From the NCBI GenBank assembly GCA_963662155.1, contig OY759266.1, forward strand, positions 2,750,639 through 2,814,638: a DNA stretch of 64,000 bases, in the 5' to 3' direction. Origin of the DNA: Lamellibrachia columna (lineage: Eukaryota > Annelida > Polychaeta > Sabellida > Siboglinidae). Each line of letters opens with the position of its first letter. Within the stretch, counting starts at the first letter, position 1. This document shows, in pieces, positions 12,358 to 24,781 of the stretch. The position numbers and the translations under genes were made by a program. Under the pieces are notes generated by a model, which was given only the letters and a program-made list of their open reading frames with translations, was not told the DNA's origin and did no database searches.

Positions 12358-12358
12358 C
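12288..12358. repeat. CACG/GCAC tetranucleotide microsatellite
   Basis: Two runs of cacg units interrupted by gtatatacatgta, lying just inside the CRIP intron 2 donor. Confidence 0.95.
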
Positions 12359-13169
12359 ACAGCACACTGATGACACATTGACTGAGGATAATTAAACTTA
12401 ATGCGTTGACAACTCGTTGATGAATCACGGCTTCACTCTAGAACCAGTGTGCTTTTGTAAACAAGCATACAGGTTTTTTTTAGGATGGCGTAAAAAAATG
12501 TAGGTTTTGCAACAAAGGATTTAAGTGTGAACGGAATGGCCGCTTATCTACGGTTCTGTGTAGGCGATACACGATTCCTGCAAACACTTATACGTGTAGT
12601 TGTGTGCATGAATGAAATGTGATATATCGACTGGGCCTGGCGTGGGCACGCATTGCGTCAGTGGAATGACAAAAATGCACCAGCTGTTCTCACCAATTAC
12701 CAGATATAACGTTACGAAATATGTGACCTGAAAGCGATGGCGCGAATCGGCTCAGGTTCTGTAGACACAAGGGCCGAGCCAGTTGTTCTCAACTCGTGAC
12801 TCACGTGAACTTGAAAATTGCGAAATGATTTCAGTTCGATTCGATTTGGCTGTTTGTTCTGAAATCCGAAACGTCGTAGGAGTTCGGCTTTCGACGATGC
12901 ATGAAATCTTTTGGTCGTAGATTCTGAACACTTGCCGGGGGGGGGGGGCGTGTCCTTGCTGCTTAGTGATCAAATCGTGTGATTTGTTATCAAATCGTGT
13001 GATTTGTTGTATTTCTTGTTTATCTAACAAATTCCGAGACATACATATAGCACTATATTTTAATTAGCGTTTTTTTTTCTTAATTAAACTTTCGAGATAA
13101 ACTTATAAGTTTGAATATGCATTGTCTACTGTTATACGATTTATTTTGTTTATCTAAACTTCATAATAT

Positions 13170-13341
13170 CTGTGTGTGTGTGCGTGTGCGTGGTGTGCGT
13201 GTGCGTGTGCGTGTGCGTGTGCGTGTGCGTGTGCGTGTGCGTGTGCGTGTGCGTGTGCGTGTGCGTGTGCGTGTGCGTGTGCGTGTGGGTGTGGGTGTGC
13301 GTGTGGGTGTGCGTGTGCGTGTGCGTGTGCGTGTGTGTGTG
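13170..13341. repeat. GTGTGC hexanucleotide microsatellite
   Basis: About 28 units of gtgtgc with gtgtgg variants near 13285-13310. It ends about 45 bases before the CRIP exon 3 acceptor. Confidence 0.96.
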
Positions 13342-13387
13342 TACAATAGTAGTATACCGTACTAATTATATGTCTTACATTTCACAG

Positions 13388-13445
13388 CATGAAGGTGATC
13401 CCTATTGCAACAAACCGTGCTACGCGGCCAAGTTTGGTCCCAAAG
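13388..13445 (+). CDS. CRIP1: CRIP1-like LIM protein, coding exon 3
   Basis: Encodes HEGDPYCNKPCYAAKFGPK, the end of the LIM domain with its last zinc-ligand cysteines, plus the first base of a glycine codon. The match to the CRIP family ([20 protein letters not shown] in vertebrates) is nearly continuous. The acceptor is ttcacag directly before 13388 and the donor is GTAACT from 13446. Exon 2 ends on a complete codon and this exon starts on one, so the phases agree. The 58-bp length gives 19 codons plus one base, which joins correctly to exon 4. Confidence 0.96.
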
Positions 13446-14060
13446 GTAACTATTACTCTAAGAACAACCGTATTATCCTTCACTGGTCGCAACGTCATGC
13501 GTATTTTCTACGATTGTTCCAAGTTACATAAACCGTCCCTAGATGCTACTATAACTGTCAGTATCGTGCACAGATAGAATACCCGTCAGTAAAAGTATTT
13601 AGGGGGATGATTAATTATATGTTACTCTTGCGTATTATGTCGTAATTTCAAGAGTTGGTACCGACGGCATGGAGGGATATTGATGTGATAATGTTGAGTA
13701 TCCTGAAATAGTGTAAATATTGTTATAATGACAGTCTCTTGTAAACTACCAAGTTATCCTGTCCGTGGATGGGTATTTTCACTAGTATATAGAATTAGGG
13801 GAACGTATAAAATGTTTGAGCTGGAGTTGGCGGATGATGCCGTCAACAGTGGCGCCATGTAGCGACCATTCAGTGCTAGGAAATTCAGTGGCGCCACGTA
13901 GCGTAATTTATTGGTATATCCATGTTGTTCACCAGATGGCACCATATATTTAAAAAAATTTCATGAAAAAGCCCGGGTAATTTTGTTTTCAGTGTACATT
14001 TACCATCGTGGATGGATTTAATGTTAATAAGTGTTGTTTAATTTTATGTGTTTCATCCAG
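13446..14060 (+). other. Intron 3 of the CRIP1-like gene
   Basis: A 615-bp intron with a GTAACT donor and a tttcatccag acceptor. It contains a short internal near-duplication around the motif cagtggcgccaYgtagcg (13848-13905). Confidence 0.93.
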
Positions 14061-14104
14061 GATTTGGACATGGCGGCACCGAAAGTCACACCTTCGCCAA
14101 ATAA
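14061..14104 (+). CDS. CRIP1: CRIP1-like LIM protein, last coding exon
   Basis: Completes the split glycine and encodes FGHGGTESHTFAK before the TAA at 14102-14104. The glycine-rich tail after the LIM domain, ending in ESHTF, is a CRIP1 hallmark and separates it from two-LIM CRP/CSRP proteins, whose domain is followed by a longer linker. The visible exons give 65 residues. With about 13 residues expected from exon 1 the protein would be about 78 residues, the normal length. No stop, frameshift or lost ligand was seen, so the gene looks intact as far as the window shows. Confidence 0.95.
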
Positions 14105-14575
14105 AGAGATCTCATCACACAGACTATGTTCGCTGGTAATTAGCGATGCATAATTCATGTGTGTGGACCATTATCCAGTTGCGATTATTGAATTAAGTCT
14201 GGGAAACACGCCCTTGTTCCTACCATATGCAGAGCGTAAACTTTAAATCATAATTATTAACACAGCTAACTCGGAGACTGTAGCCAATCAAAACACAAGC
14301 AGCGAATGCGATTTACGGTTTTAATATAATATTTTGTGCACTTTTGAATGCTAAGCTTTCATTAGGAAAGGTAAATGGGATTTTGCAGGAAATGTGATCA
14401 CCGTTGTCGGCAGATAATGAACGTTGTTTGTGTTATTGCGTTTACCGAAGCACGATTCGCACATTATTTATCGCGGTATGTCCGCTATCGATGTTACAAT
14501 ATAGAACATGTTTGATGGAAGTGAGAGAGTCAGCAACAATTCTTATGTTATAATAAAATAATTTAGGTCGTAAAT
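14105..14575 (+). other. Probable 3' UTR of the CRIP1-like gene
   Basis: Follows the stop codon without any repeat or transposon. An aataaa hexamer lies at about 14552-14557, followed within about 25 bases by a GT-rich stretch (tgcgtttgtttgtcggtg). That is the expected arrangement for a cleavage and polyadenylation site. The exact end is inferred. Confidence 0.55.
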
Positions 14576-16254
<1,679 letters not shown>

Positions 16255-16339
16255 GTTTTTTTAAGTGCAATGGCCACGGACAAACATGTTTTTACTTTTA
16301 TCAGGCGCATTATCGCGCATATATACACAACACAATATG

Positions 16340-16422
16340 TTTTATTTACTTTTGAATTTCACACGGGCTTGGAGGGTTTTCACACGCCCAAATTGCCCGT
16401 GTGAAAGGCCTTAACAAAACCT

Positions 16423-16485
<63 letters not shown>

Positions 16486-16560
16486 TTTCACACGGTTTTC
16501 ACATGGCCAAATTGGCCAAGTGAAAGCCCTCCATGCCCGTGTGAAATTCAAAAGTAAATA
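16340..16560. mobile_element. Small foldback/MITE-like element with a TA-repeat core
   Basis: The left arm, beginning tatttacttttgaatttcac and followed by acgggc, is repeated as its reverse complement at the right end (about 16495-16560). The centre is a TA microsatellite (16424-16482). Each arm holds a smaller inverted repeat around tttcacacgggc and gcccgtgtgaaa. The arms differ at several bases, so the element is not recent. It has no coding capacity and its family is unknown. Confidence 0.75.
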
Positions 16561-16592
16561 TGTATATATATATATATATATTTATTTATATA

Positions 16593-16885
16593 TAGTAAGT
16601 CCACCGGGGTGGGTCTGTCGGGTGGGTTTGTCGGTGTGGGTCCACCGGGTGAATTCACAGGAGTTGGTCCGCCAGGTGGGTCCGTCGGATGGGGCCGTCG
16701 TAGCAGGCCCGGGTTAGCCGGGGGAGGTCAGGCGGGATGGTCCGCCGGGGTGCGTCCGCCGGGATGGGTCCACCGGGGTGGGTTCGTTGGGGTGCGTCCG
16801 CCGGGGTGGGTCCACCGGGGTGGGTCTACCGGGGTGGGTCCACCGGGGTGCGTCCGCCGGGGTGGGTCCACCGGGGCAGCAACAC
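16593..16885. repeat. About 15-bp degenerate minisatellite
   Basis: Degenerate units of the type ccaccggggtgggt. The second half is more regular than the first. It follows a short AT run at 16561-16592. Confidence 0.88.
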
Positions 16886-17265
16886 ACTATCGCCACAGGT
16901 CTCCTTCCACATCAATGATCGTCAGACTTTGTCTTAATGGCCTACGTTCATATTCTCTTGCACATTGAACCGACCTCACCGCACCTTTGCTTACTGAACG
17001 CTTTCCAGTCGTGCGTGATCATTGCAATCGCCTTGCAAAACGAAACTTGATGGCAGACGCCATAAATCAACGGGTACGGCTGGTTTAGATGGCAGAGAGT
17101 GCTGATAGAATGTAGTCAGTCGTGAACACGTGTATTAAATTGACGCAATCACCGACAGAAGGCGTTCGTGGCCGATACAACACGCTCCGAGAAAGTGTCG
17201 GGTAAATATTAACTTGTTTAGAGAGTAGTCCCCTAGGTGGCGCAATCGTCGGACTACTTTTAAAA
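16886..17265. other. Unique sequence, no gene recognised
   Basis: Spacer of about 380 bp. No repeat or exon was recognised. Confidence 0.55.
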
Positions 17266-17345
17266 AATAATGATGATAATAATAGTATTGATGACGATGA
17301 TGATGATAATAATAATAATAAAAATAATAATAATAACAACACCAA
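17266..17345. repeat. AAT/GAT trinucleotide-rich tract
   Basis: Imperfect aat and gat repeats leading into the 20-bp array. Confidence 0.9.
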
Positions 17346-17384
17346 CAATAATAATAACAACAAGTATTACTATTACTTGTGTGC

Positions 17385-18595
17385 TCGCGGTGGCCCTGGT
17401 GTGACCGCGGTGGCCCTGGTGTGACCGCGGTGGCCCTTGTGTGACGTGGTGGCCCTGGTGTGCCCGCGGTGGCCCTGGTGTGACCGCGGTGGCCCTGGTG
17501 TGACCGCGGTGGTCCTTGTGTGACCGCGGTGGCCCTTGTGTGACGTGGTGGCCCTGGTGTGACCGCGGTGGCCCTTGTGTGACCGCGGTGGCCCTGGTGT
17601 GACCGCGGTGGCCCTTGTGTGACCGCGGTGGCCCTTGTGTGACGTGGTGGCCCTTGTGTGACCGCGGTGGCCCTTGTGTGACGTGGTGGCCCTTGTGTGC
17701 CCGCGGTGGCCCTTGTGGGACTGCGGTGGCCCTTGTGGGACAGCGGTGGCCCTTGTGGGACTGAGGTGGCCCTCGTGGGACTGCGGTGGCCCTTGTGGGA
17801 CATCGTTGGCCCTTGTGTGCCCGCGGAGGCCCTTGTGGGACAGCGGTGGCCCTTATGGGACTGAGGTCGCCCTTATGGGACTGCGGTGGCCCTTGTGGGA
17901 CAGCGGTGGCCCTTGTGGGACAGCGGTGGCCCTTGTGGGACAGAGGTGGCCCTTGTGTGCCCGCGGAGGCCCTTGTGGGACAGCGGTGGCCCTTGTGGGA
18001 CTGAGGTCGCCCTTGTGGGACTGCGGTGGCCCTTATGGGACAGCGGTGGCCCTTGTGGGACTGCGGTGGCCCTTGTGTGACAGCGGTGGCCCTTGTGTGC
18101 CCGCGGTGGCCCTTGTGTGACAGCGGTGGCCCTTGTGGGACAGCGGTGGCCCTTGTGGGACTGCGGTGGCCCTTGTGGCACAGCAGTGGCCCTTGTGGGA
18201 CTGCGGTGGCCCTTGTGTGCCCGCGGTGGCCCTTGTGTGACAGCGGTGGCCCTTGTGGGAGAGCGGTGGCCCTTGTGTGACAGCGGTGGCCCTTGTGTGC
18301 CCGCGGTGGCCCTTGTGTGACAGCGGTGGCCCTTGTGGGACAGCGGTGGCCCTTGTGGGACTGCGGTGGCCCTTGTGGGACAGCGGTGGCCCTTGTGTGA
18401 CAGCGGTGGCCCTTGTGGGACAGCGGTGGCCCTTGTGTGCCCGCGGTGGCCCTTGTGTGACAGCGGTGGCCCTTGTGTGACAGCGGTGGCCCTTGTGTGC
18501 CCGCGGTGGCCCTTGTGTGACAGCGGTGGCCCTTGTGGGACAGCGGTGGCCCTTGTGGGACTGCGGTGGCCCTTGTGGGACAGCGGTGGCCCGCC
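17385..18595. repeat. 20-bp minisatellite, about 60 units, with two sub-blocks
   Basis: The unit is gcggtggcccttgtgtgacc. The left part (to about 17700) is dominated by gtgaccgc and gtgacgtg variants. The right part has gggacagc, gggactgc and gtgcccgc variants that tend to recur every three units (60 bp). All six frames are largely open, giving spurious frames up to 460 aa on the - strand. Confidence 0.97.
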
Positions 18596-19435
18596 ACCAC
18601 AGAGATGAAGCACACGTTTCCTGCGCTCGAATTAGTCGCCATCTAAGGCATCTCGTACGAGACGACCCCACACGTGGCCTGGACCACACAGAGTGGGTCG
18701 CCAAGTCCGCCGAATCCAGATTCAGCAACACGCCGATGACGTCATCTTGATCTGATACGATCAGAACGGATGTATTGTCGCTGTAGTTGATGAGACAGGG
18801 CAGACATCGAAAGGTGGTAATGTAACACCTAGATTTTTAATTGGCGCAAAAGAATTGTTAGTGGAAAGTGTCATGCAGCTATAGTAGTTTTTCGTGGTTA
18901 GAATTTGTCAGGTACTTTATTACGGCGCCATAGTTACATGTCACCTCCCTGCAGTCAATACCACTGCAGGTACTGTGATCAAGCCTCTTAATCAAATAAC
19001 CATATCACTGCTATTTACACAACTCATTGACGCAGAGAGGAATGAACCGAACAACACAACCACCCGGGACACAACTACCGGACACAACCACCGGACACCC
19101 CGAATTAGTACTACGAATATACATTATGTTCATAAATATAATTATGTCTTCAATTACAAATCATTCCAGTCGACAAACATTCTATAGCGTTGAAACGCAC
19201 ACCTACTGGAGAACATTGGAAAGCGGAATAATAACATATTTATCGATGGGATTGGCCGGTCTTCGGGAAATGTCGAGAGGCGTCTGAGAGCCATCCAACG
19301 AATCAATATTCGTCCCGTGCGCCCGATTCACTGAACACAAATGTCACACTTATTTGACACGTGTGACTGCACTGATAGGATGGAAAACCGTTATAAAAAC
19401 ATATATTTTAACTCATCGTGACTAGCCGAGTTGGC
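18596..19435. other. Unique sequence, no gene recognised
   Basis: About 840 bp without arrays. Frames of up to 97 aa show no family resemblance. Confidence 0.5.
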
Positions 19436-19533
19436 ATTGTATCAGCAATACATTGTATCAGCAATACATTGTATCAGCAATACATTGTATCAGCAATACA
19501 TTGTATCAGCAATACATTGTATCAGCAATACAT
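19436..19533. repeat. 16-bp minisatellite, 6 units
   Basis: Six near-identical copies of cattgtatcagcaata. Confidence 0.96.
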
Positions 19534-20632
19534 CAAGTATAAGCGCAAACGAATCCCCCAAAGTCACCGTGTTGCAATCGGACGCGAGCTGATAAGACCA
19601 AGTGTCCGTCTTAATCAACTCAACTACCATATCTGCAAGTTCTCCTGACCAGCTTTGGGGTTCAGTATTTGCAACCTGCCAATAAGATCTACCGAAAGTC
19701 TACTTATTTGTCTCTGACACTGTTAGTCGACAGAGACGCTTACTGTTTATAACAGGTAGCATGTTTGTGCATAAATATAGAAAAAAAGGTGTACTATTTG
19801 TTTTCGTTATTTTCCCCACAGCAACCTACACACACACACGCACACGCGCACGCACGCACACGCACACGCACACACTGTTTGTCTACACAGTGATATCATC
19901 TTGTACGTAAATCGCGTTGTCGCTGCCAGCCGCGTTCATTATCGTGACGTCTCTGTCGGTCCGACTGAGTCGAAGCCACGAACGCACGATTTGACACATT
20001 AGCAACTTGTCGCCATCAGATATCAGTGGTCGCCACAGCTCGAGGCCCGTCTCTGAAACTACTGGCCACAACTCGTTATCTCGTCTTATCTATAATCGCA
20101 ACACGTGTAAGACATTGGTGCTCCGGACGCCTCCGCACTACCACCCGTTGTTATCTAATCAATTACCCCGGCCAGGCGTGATTAGTGAAACAATCTCTAT
20201 GTACATAACTCACGATCTAGTTATGTTTATTTTTTTACGAGAATTGCCTGTCGGATAAACCCGTTATAGTCGTCACGACGGATGCTTTATTATCGCTCAG
20301 TTTAGACACGAGCCAATTGGCGTAAGGAGGGGCTAGTTCTGGATGGGGGGGGGGCTAGTTGTGGATGGGGGGCTAGTTCTGGGGACGCGTGTGAAATAGC
20401 AGTGGGAAGTTGAAGTATAAGTTTGAAAGTGTAGGGCGCGGGACAACCAACTGGGATAGATTAGGTGACACGGGAAGACCGAGGGCGAGTGGTGTTTACC
20501 ACACGGTGACAGTGACACAGTTAGTAGTCGAGTCGCACACGTTGTGTCATTAAGCGTCAGGCCAAGTCTTCAGCACATCTGAGAATTTGCAAAAATGCTG
20601 TGATATAAACAATACAATACAGTCGATGACGT
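19534..20632. other. Mostly unique sequence with small low-complexity patches
   Basis: A CA/CG-rich run lies at 19827-19877. A G-rich cluster with three copies of a ggggctagttctgg-like unit lies at 20325-20385. Otherwise nothing recognisable. Confidence 0.6.
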
Positions 20633-21257
20633 TTTTGTATCCAGATCATCCGTATCATCACTGGTTTGTATCCTGATCATCCGTATCATCACTGGTTTGT
20701 ATCCTGATCATCCGTATCATCACTGGTTTGTATCCTGATCATCCGTATCATCACTGGTTTGTATCCTGATCATCCGTATCATCACTGGTTTGTATCCAGA
20801 TCATCCGTATCATCACTGGTTTGTATCCAGATCATCCGTATCATCACTGGTTTGTATCCTGATCATCCGTATCATCACTGGTTTGTATCCAGATCATCCG
20901 TATCATCACTGGTTTGTATCCTGATCATCCGTATCATCACTGGTTTGTATCCAGATCATCCGTATCATCACTGGTTTGTATCCAGATCATCCGTATCATC
21001 ACTGGTTTGTATCCTGATCATCCGTATCATCACTGGTTTGTATCCTGATCATCCGTATCATCACTGGTTTGTATCCTGATCATCCGTATCATCACTGGTT
21101 TGTATCCTGATCATCCGTATCATCACTGGTTTGTATCCTGATCATCCGTATCATCACTGGTTTGTATCCTGATCATCCGTATCATCACTGGTTTGTATCC
21201 TGATCATCCGTATCATCACTGGTTTGTATCCTGATCATCCGTATCATCACTGGTTTG
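20633..21257. repeat. 31-bp minisatellite, about 20 units
   Basis: The unit is tgtatcctgatcatccgtat followed by catcactggtt. An A/T variant (ccagatc or cctgatc) marks blocks of units: the A form is confined to the first unit and to 20795-20990. No gene. Confidence 0.97.
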
Positions 21258-22078
21258 CCAGGGCCGAAGCATTTACTAGCCGTTTCCATAAAAGTCGATT
21301 GTTCCTTAAGGATGTGTGTGGTCAACCACTTCAACATCAGAAACATGGCAGATCAGCACGGTGTGTGTTCTTCGTTATTTCCATCTGTTGTCGGTGTCCA
21401 CGTGATTACCACGTGATTACCACGTGGTACCCAACGTTGTTTGTCTCCTACACTTATCTCGGACACAAACTGTTTCATCAAATGGCGCGCCTAATATAAG
21501 CAACTAATCATAATAGGTGAATTGTGAACCGTTTGACGTAGCGAGTGCACTTAGAGCGAGTGCACTTAGAGCGAGTGCACTTAGAGCTGTGAATACAGTT
21601 AAATGGAGCGATGAACTCAGATTGTACCAGGCACATTTCGAAGAATGTTGCGTTCAGAAAGACTATTTTGGAAATATTTCGCAGAACAAAATAATAGAAA
21701 TATGTTACAGTGAAGAGGAAAGTGTGAATTAATATGGACATTGTGCAGTAAAGAAAAATCGCCCAAACTATGGGACAAAGTTGTGGTTGACACACTATGA
21801 CACGAACTTAAAAGGATTACGTCACCCCGGAACAGACCGTAACGCAACACCGGGATTCTACACCGGGATTCTACACCGGGATTCTACACCGCTCTTGTCG
21901 CTTCCATTTGAATGGAACGCAGAAAACAAACCAGAGACCACTGCGGCCGTGAATGCGAGTAACGGCGTCTACGCATCTACGCACTGGATCTACCCACGAC
22001 AGGTAGGAGAAGGGGAAACTGGGGTTGGTTTTGAAAATGTTAACATGATATTATATATAAGGGGACACACTAACTGTA
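21258..22078. other. Unique sequence with two small tandem repeats
   Basis: Three copies of a 15-bp unit (gcgagtgcacttaga) lie at 21537-21590 and three copies of accgggattctac at 21857-21893. No gene was recognised. Confidence 0.6.
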
Positions 22079-22570
22079 CCCATGTACAAAGCAATAGTTA
22101 AACCACATTTGGAATATTGTATTCAAGCATGGAGGCCGTATCGTAAAAAGGACATAGACAAGCTAGAAAGAATACAACGAAGAGCAACTAAAATTATTCC
22201 AGAATTGAGAGACCTTAGTTATGAAAGCCGCTTATTACAATGTGGTTTGACAACACTAGAGACCAGGAGACTAAGAGGAGACCAAATAGAAGTGTTTAAA
22301 ACACAATGGTTTTGAGGATGTTTATATGAATATGTTCTTCAAACTTAAAAAAGGCAGTAGAACCAGAGGACACAAAGCAGCATTAGTTAAGGAGCAGTGT
22401 AGACAAACTGCCAAACGATTGTGTTAATGGCTAGTGTGAATATGTTTAAAAATAGAATTGCCAAATATCTGATAAGGGCGGGCTACACATATATGAGAAA
22501 ATTGTTGGATTCTCGATAAGCTAACTTGTTGTTTGGGATGGCAATCTTGTTAAATCTTGTTAAATTTGTT
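22079..22570 (+). mobile_element. CR1-like LINE, 3' fragment
   Basis: A 5'-truncated copy carrying the C-terminal part of the ORF2 protein. The frame at 22082-22315 reads YKAIVKPHLEYCIQAWRPYR and then KKDIDKLERIQRRATKIIPE, the region after the RT thumb in this LINE family. It breaks near 22300 and resumes in pieces to about 22490. The 3' UTR includes ggatggcaatcttgttaaat, and the copy ends in the short ttgttaaatc tail shared with the copy at 26914-28424. It is non-functional. Its 3' tail lies about 40 bp from the 3' end of the next LINE, which is on the opposite strand. Confidence 0.9.
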
Positions 22571-22870
22571 GGAGTTGTTATTTAGTAAACGGAAAATGTA
22601 ACTAGGCTAAATTGAAAATAAATGAATAAATAAAAGTGTTTTGATGCGCCAGTTTCTAGATTACGCTAATCATTGCGCGTACCAATTAAAAGTCCGTTAA
22701 AATATATAAATACATTAATTAATCGAAACGTTATCACAGTAAAGCAAAAACGTCCTGCACGACACTGGTCATAGTCCAGGAAAAAACAGTATTTCACACA
22801 TTGCCATACGTACATTGGAAGAAATGAGTCTTCATTTTGCGCTTAAATAATGTCAATGAAGTTGCGTACG

Positions 22871-24781
22871 TCACGGAGGGAAAGTGGCCGTGTGCTCCTT
22901 GTCATCAGGTACATGAGGATAGTAGGATGTGTATATTTGTGGGTCATCAGCAAACATATGGTATTCCACAGCGTGCCTCTTTAGTTTGTCCTGCATTGGT
23001 GTCTGTACACAGTGACCAGCAGCGGACCTAGAACCTTGTGGAACACCGTACCCCAGAGGACCTAGCACCGAGCCTTGTGGAACACCGTATCCCAGAGGAC
23101 CTAGCACCAAGCCTTGTGGAACACCGTACCCCAGAGGACCTAGCACCGAGCCTTGTGGAACACCGTACCCCAGAGGACCTAGCACCGAGCCTTGTGGAAC
23201 ACCGTACCCCAGAGGACCTAGCACCAAGCCTTGTGGAACACCGTACCCCAGAGGACCTAGCACCAAGCCTTGTGGAACACCGTATCCCAGAGGACCTAGC
23301 ACCAAGCCTTGTGGAACACCGTACCCCAGAGGACCTAGCACCGAGCCTTGTGGAACACCGTACCCCAGAGGACCTAGCACCGAGCCTTGTGGAACACCGT
23401 ACCCCAGAGGACCTAGCACCGAGCCTTGTGGAACACCGTACCTAAGAGGACCTAGCACCGAGCCTTGTGGAACACCGTACCTAATAGGACCTAGCACCGA
23501 GCCTTGTGGAACACCGCATCCCAGAGGACCTAGCACCGAGCCTTCTGGAACACCGCACCCCAGAGGACCTAGCACCGAGCCTTGTGGAACACCGTACCTA
23601 ATAGGACCTAGCACCGAGCCTTGTGGAACACCGCATCCCAGAGGACCTAGCACCGAGCCTTGTGGAATACCGCACCCCAGAAGTCCTAGCACCGAGCCTT
23701 GTGGAACACCGTGCCTAAGAGGGCCTAGCACCGAGCCTTGTGGAACACCGTACCTAATAGGACCTAGCACCGAGCCTTGTGGAACACCGTACCTAAGAGG
23801 ACCTAGCACCGAGCCTTGTGGAACACCGCACCCCAGAGGACCTAGCACCGAGCCTTGTGGAACACCGCACCCCAGAGGACCTCGCACCGAGCCTTGTGGA
23901 ACACCGTACCTAAGAGGACCTAGCACCGAGCCTTGTGGAACACCGTACCTAATAGGATCTAGCACCGAGCCTTGTGGAACACCGTACCTAAGAGGACCTA
24001 GCACCAAGCCTTGTGGAACACCGCATCCCAGAGGACCTAGCACCGAGCCTTGTGGAACACCGCACCCCAGAGGACCTAGCACCGAGCCTTGTGGAACACC
24101 GTACCTAAGAGGACCTAGCACCGAGCCTTGTGGAACACCGTACCTAATAGGATCTAGCACCGAGCCTTGTGGAACACCGTACCTAAGAGGACCTAGCACC
24201 GAGCCTTGTGGAAAACCGCACCCCAGAGGACCTAGCACCGAGCCTTGTGGAACACCGCACCCCAGAGGACCTAGCACCGAGCCTTGTGGAACACCGTACC
24301 TAATAGGACCTAGCACCGAGCCTTGTGGAACACCGTACCTAAGAGGACCTAGCACCGAGCCTTGTGGAACACCGCACCCCAGAGGACGTTCGTCGGATGT
24401 GTCTGTCCCAATCTGCACGCTATGGGTATGAACTGACAAGTATGAACTGAACCATGTAAGGGCCGAGCCAGGTATTCCCAGGTGGTCATTCATAGTCTTT
24501 AATAGGATAGATGCATCAATCGTATCAAAAGCAGCACATAAATCCAGGAGAACCAGAAGGACACCGCTGGAGTCAGCCACAGAACTGGTGACGTCATGCT
24601 GCACTCTCACTAAAGCAGTCTCAGTACTGTGTGGGGGTTTGTAGGCCGACTGTAGCTCCTCGTGGAGGTCGTTGTCAGTTGGATGTTGAATGAGACGTTT
24701 GGCTGCTGCCTTCTCCAAGATTTTAGACACGAATGGTAACCTTGAAACTGGGCGGTAGTTTATCAGTGTATTGTTATCCAA
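22871..24781 (-). pseudogene. Reverse transcriptase ORF2 fragment expanded by an in-frame repeat
   Basis: An open frame of 636 residues. Residues 1-136 hold the RT fingers and palm of a non-LTR element: NYRPVSRLPFVSKILEK (8-24), FDT of motif A in LLDLCAAFDTIDA (78-90) and the stretch leading to motif B. Residues 137-578 are 34 consecutive 13-residue copies of GVPQGSVLGPLGY-type sequence, followed by a partial GVPQGS. A normal RT has this motif once. Residues 585-636 contain YHMFADDPQIY, the catalytic motif C (FADD, about 609-612), and then the frame ends. Outside the array the frame is collinear with ordinary L2-group RTs. The polymerase fold could hardly tolerate 440 extra residues between motifs A and C, so I call it a dead copy whose frame survives because the unit is exactly 13 codons. 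Confidence 0.92.
23030..24373 (-). repeat. 39-bp minisatellite derived from RT motif B
   Basis: Thirty-four full units plus a partial one. On the - strand the unit encodes GVPQGSVLGP plus LRY, IRY, LGC or LGY. Counting from the RT N-terminal side, units 3-17 follow a five-unit order (LGC, LGC, LRY, IRY, LRY) three times, then shortened versions of it. Units 25-34 are all LGY. Length variation other than whole units is absent, so the reading frame is never lost. Confidence 0.97.

Larger units (their letters stand above)
12279..13387 (+). other. Intron 2 of the CRIP1-like gene
   Basis: A 1,109-bp phase-0 intron with a GTAGGT donor and a ttcacag acceptor. It contains two microsatellites (12288-12358 and 13170-13341) and otherwise unique sequence, including a run of ten G near 12938-12948. 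Confidence 0.92.

Noticed and set aside
17260..18642. 460-aa - frame over the 20-bp array
   Set aside because: A 20-bp unit without stops leaves all frames open. The text is only GPP/TRAT-type repeat.
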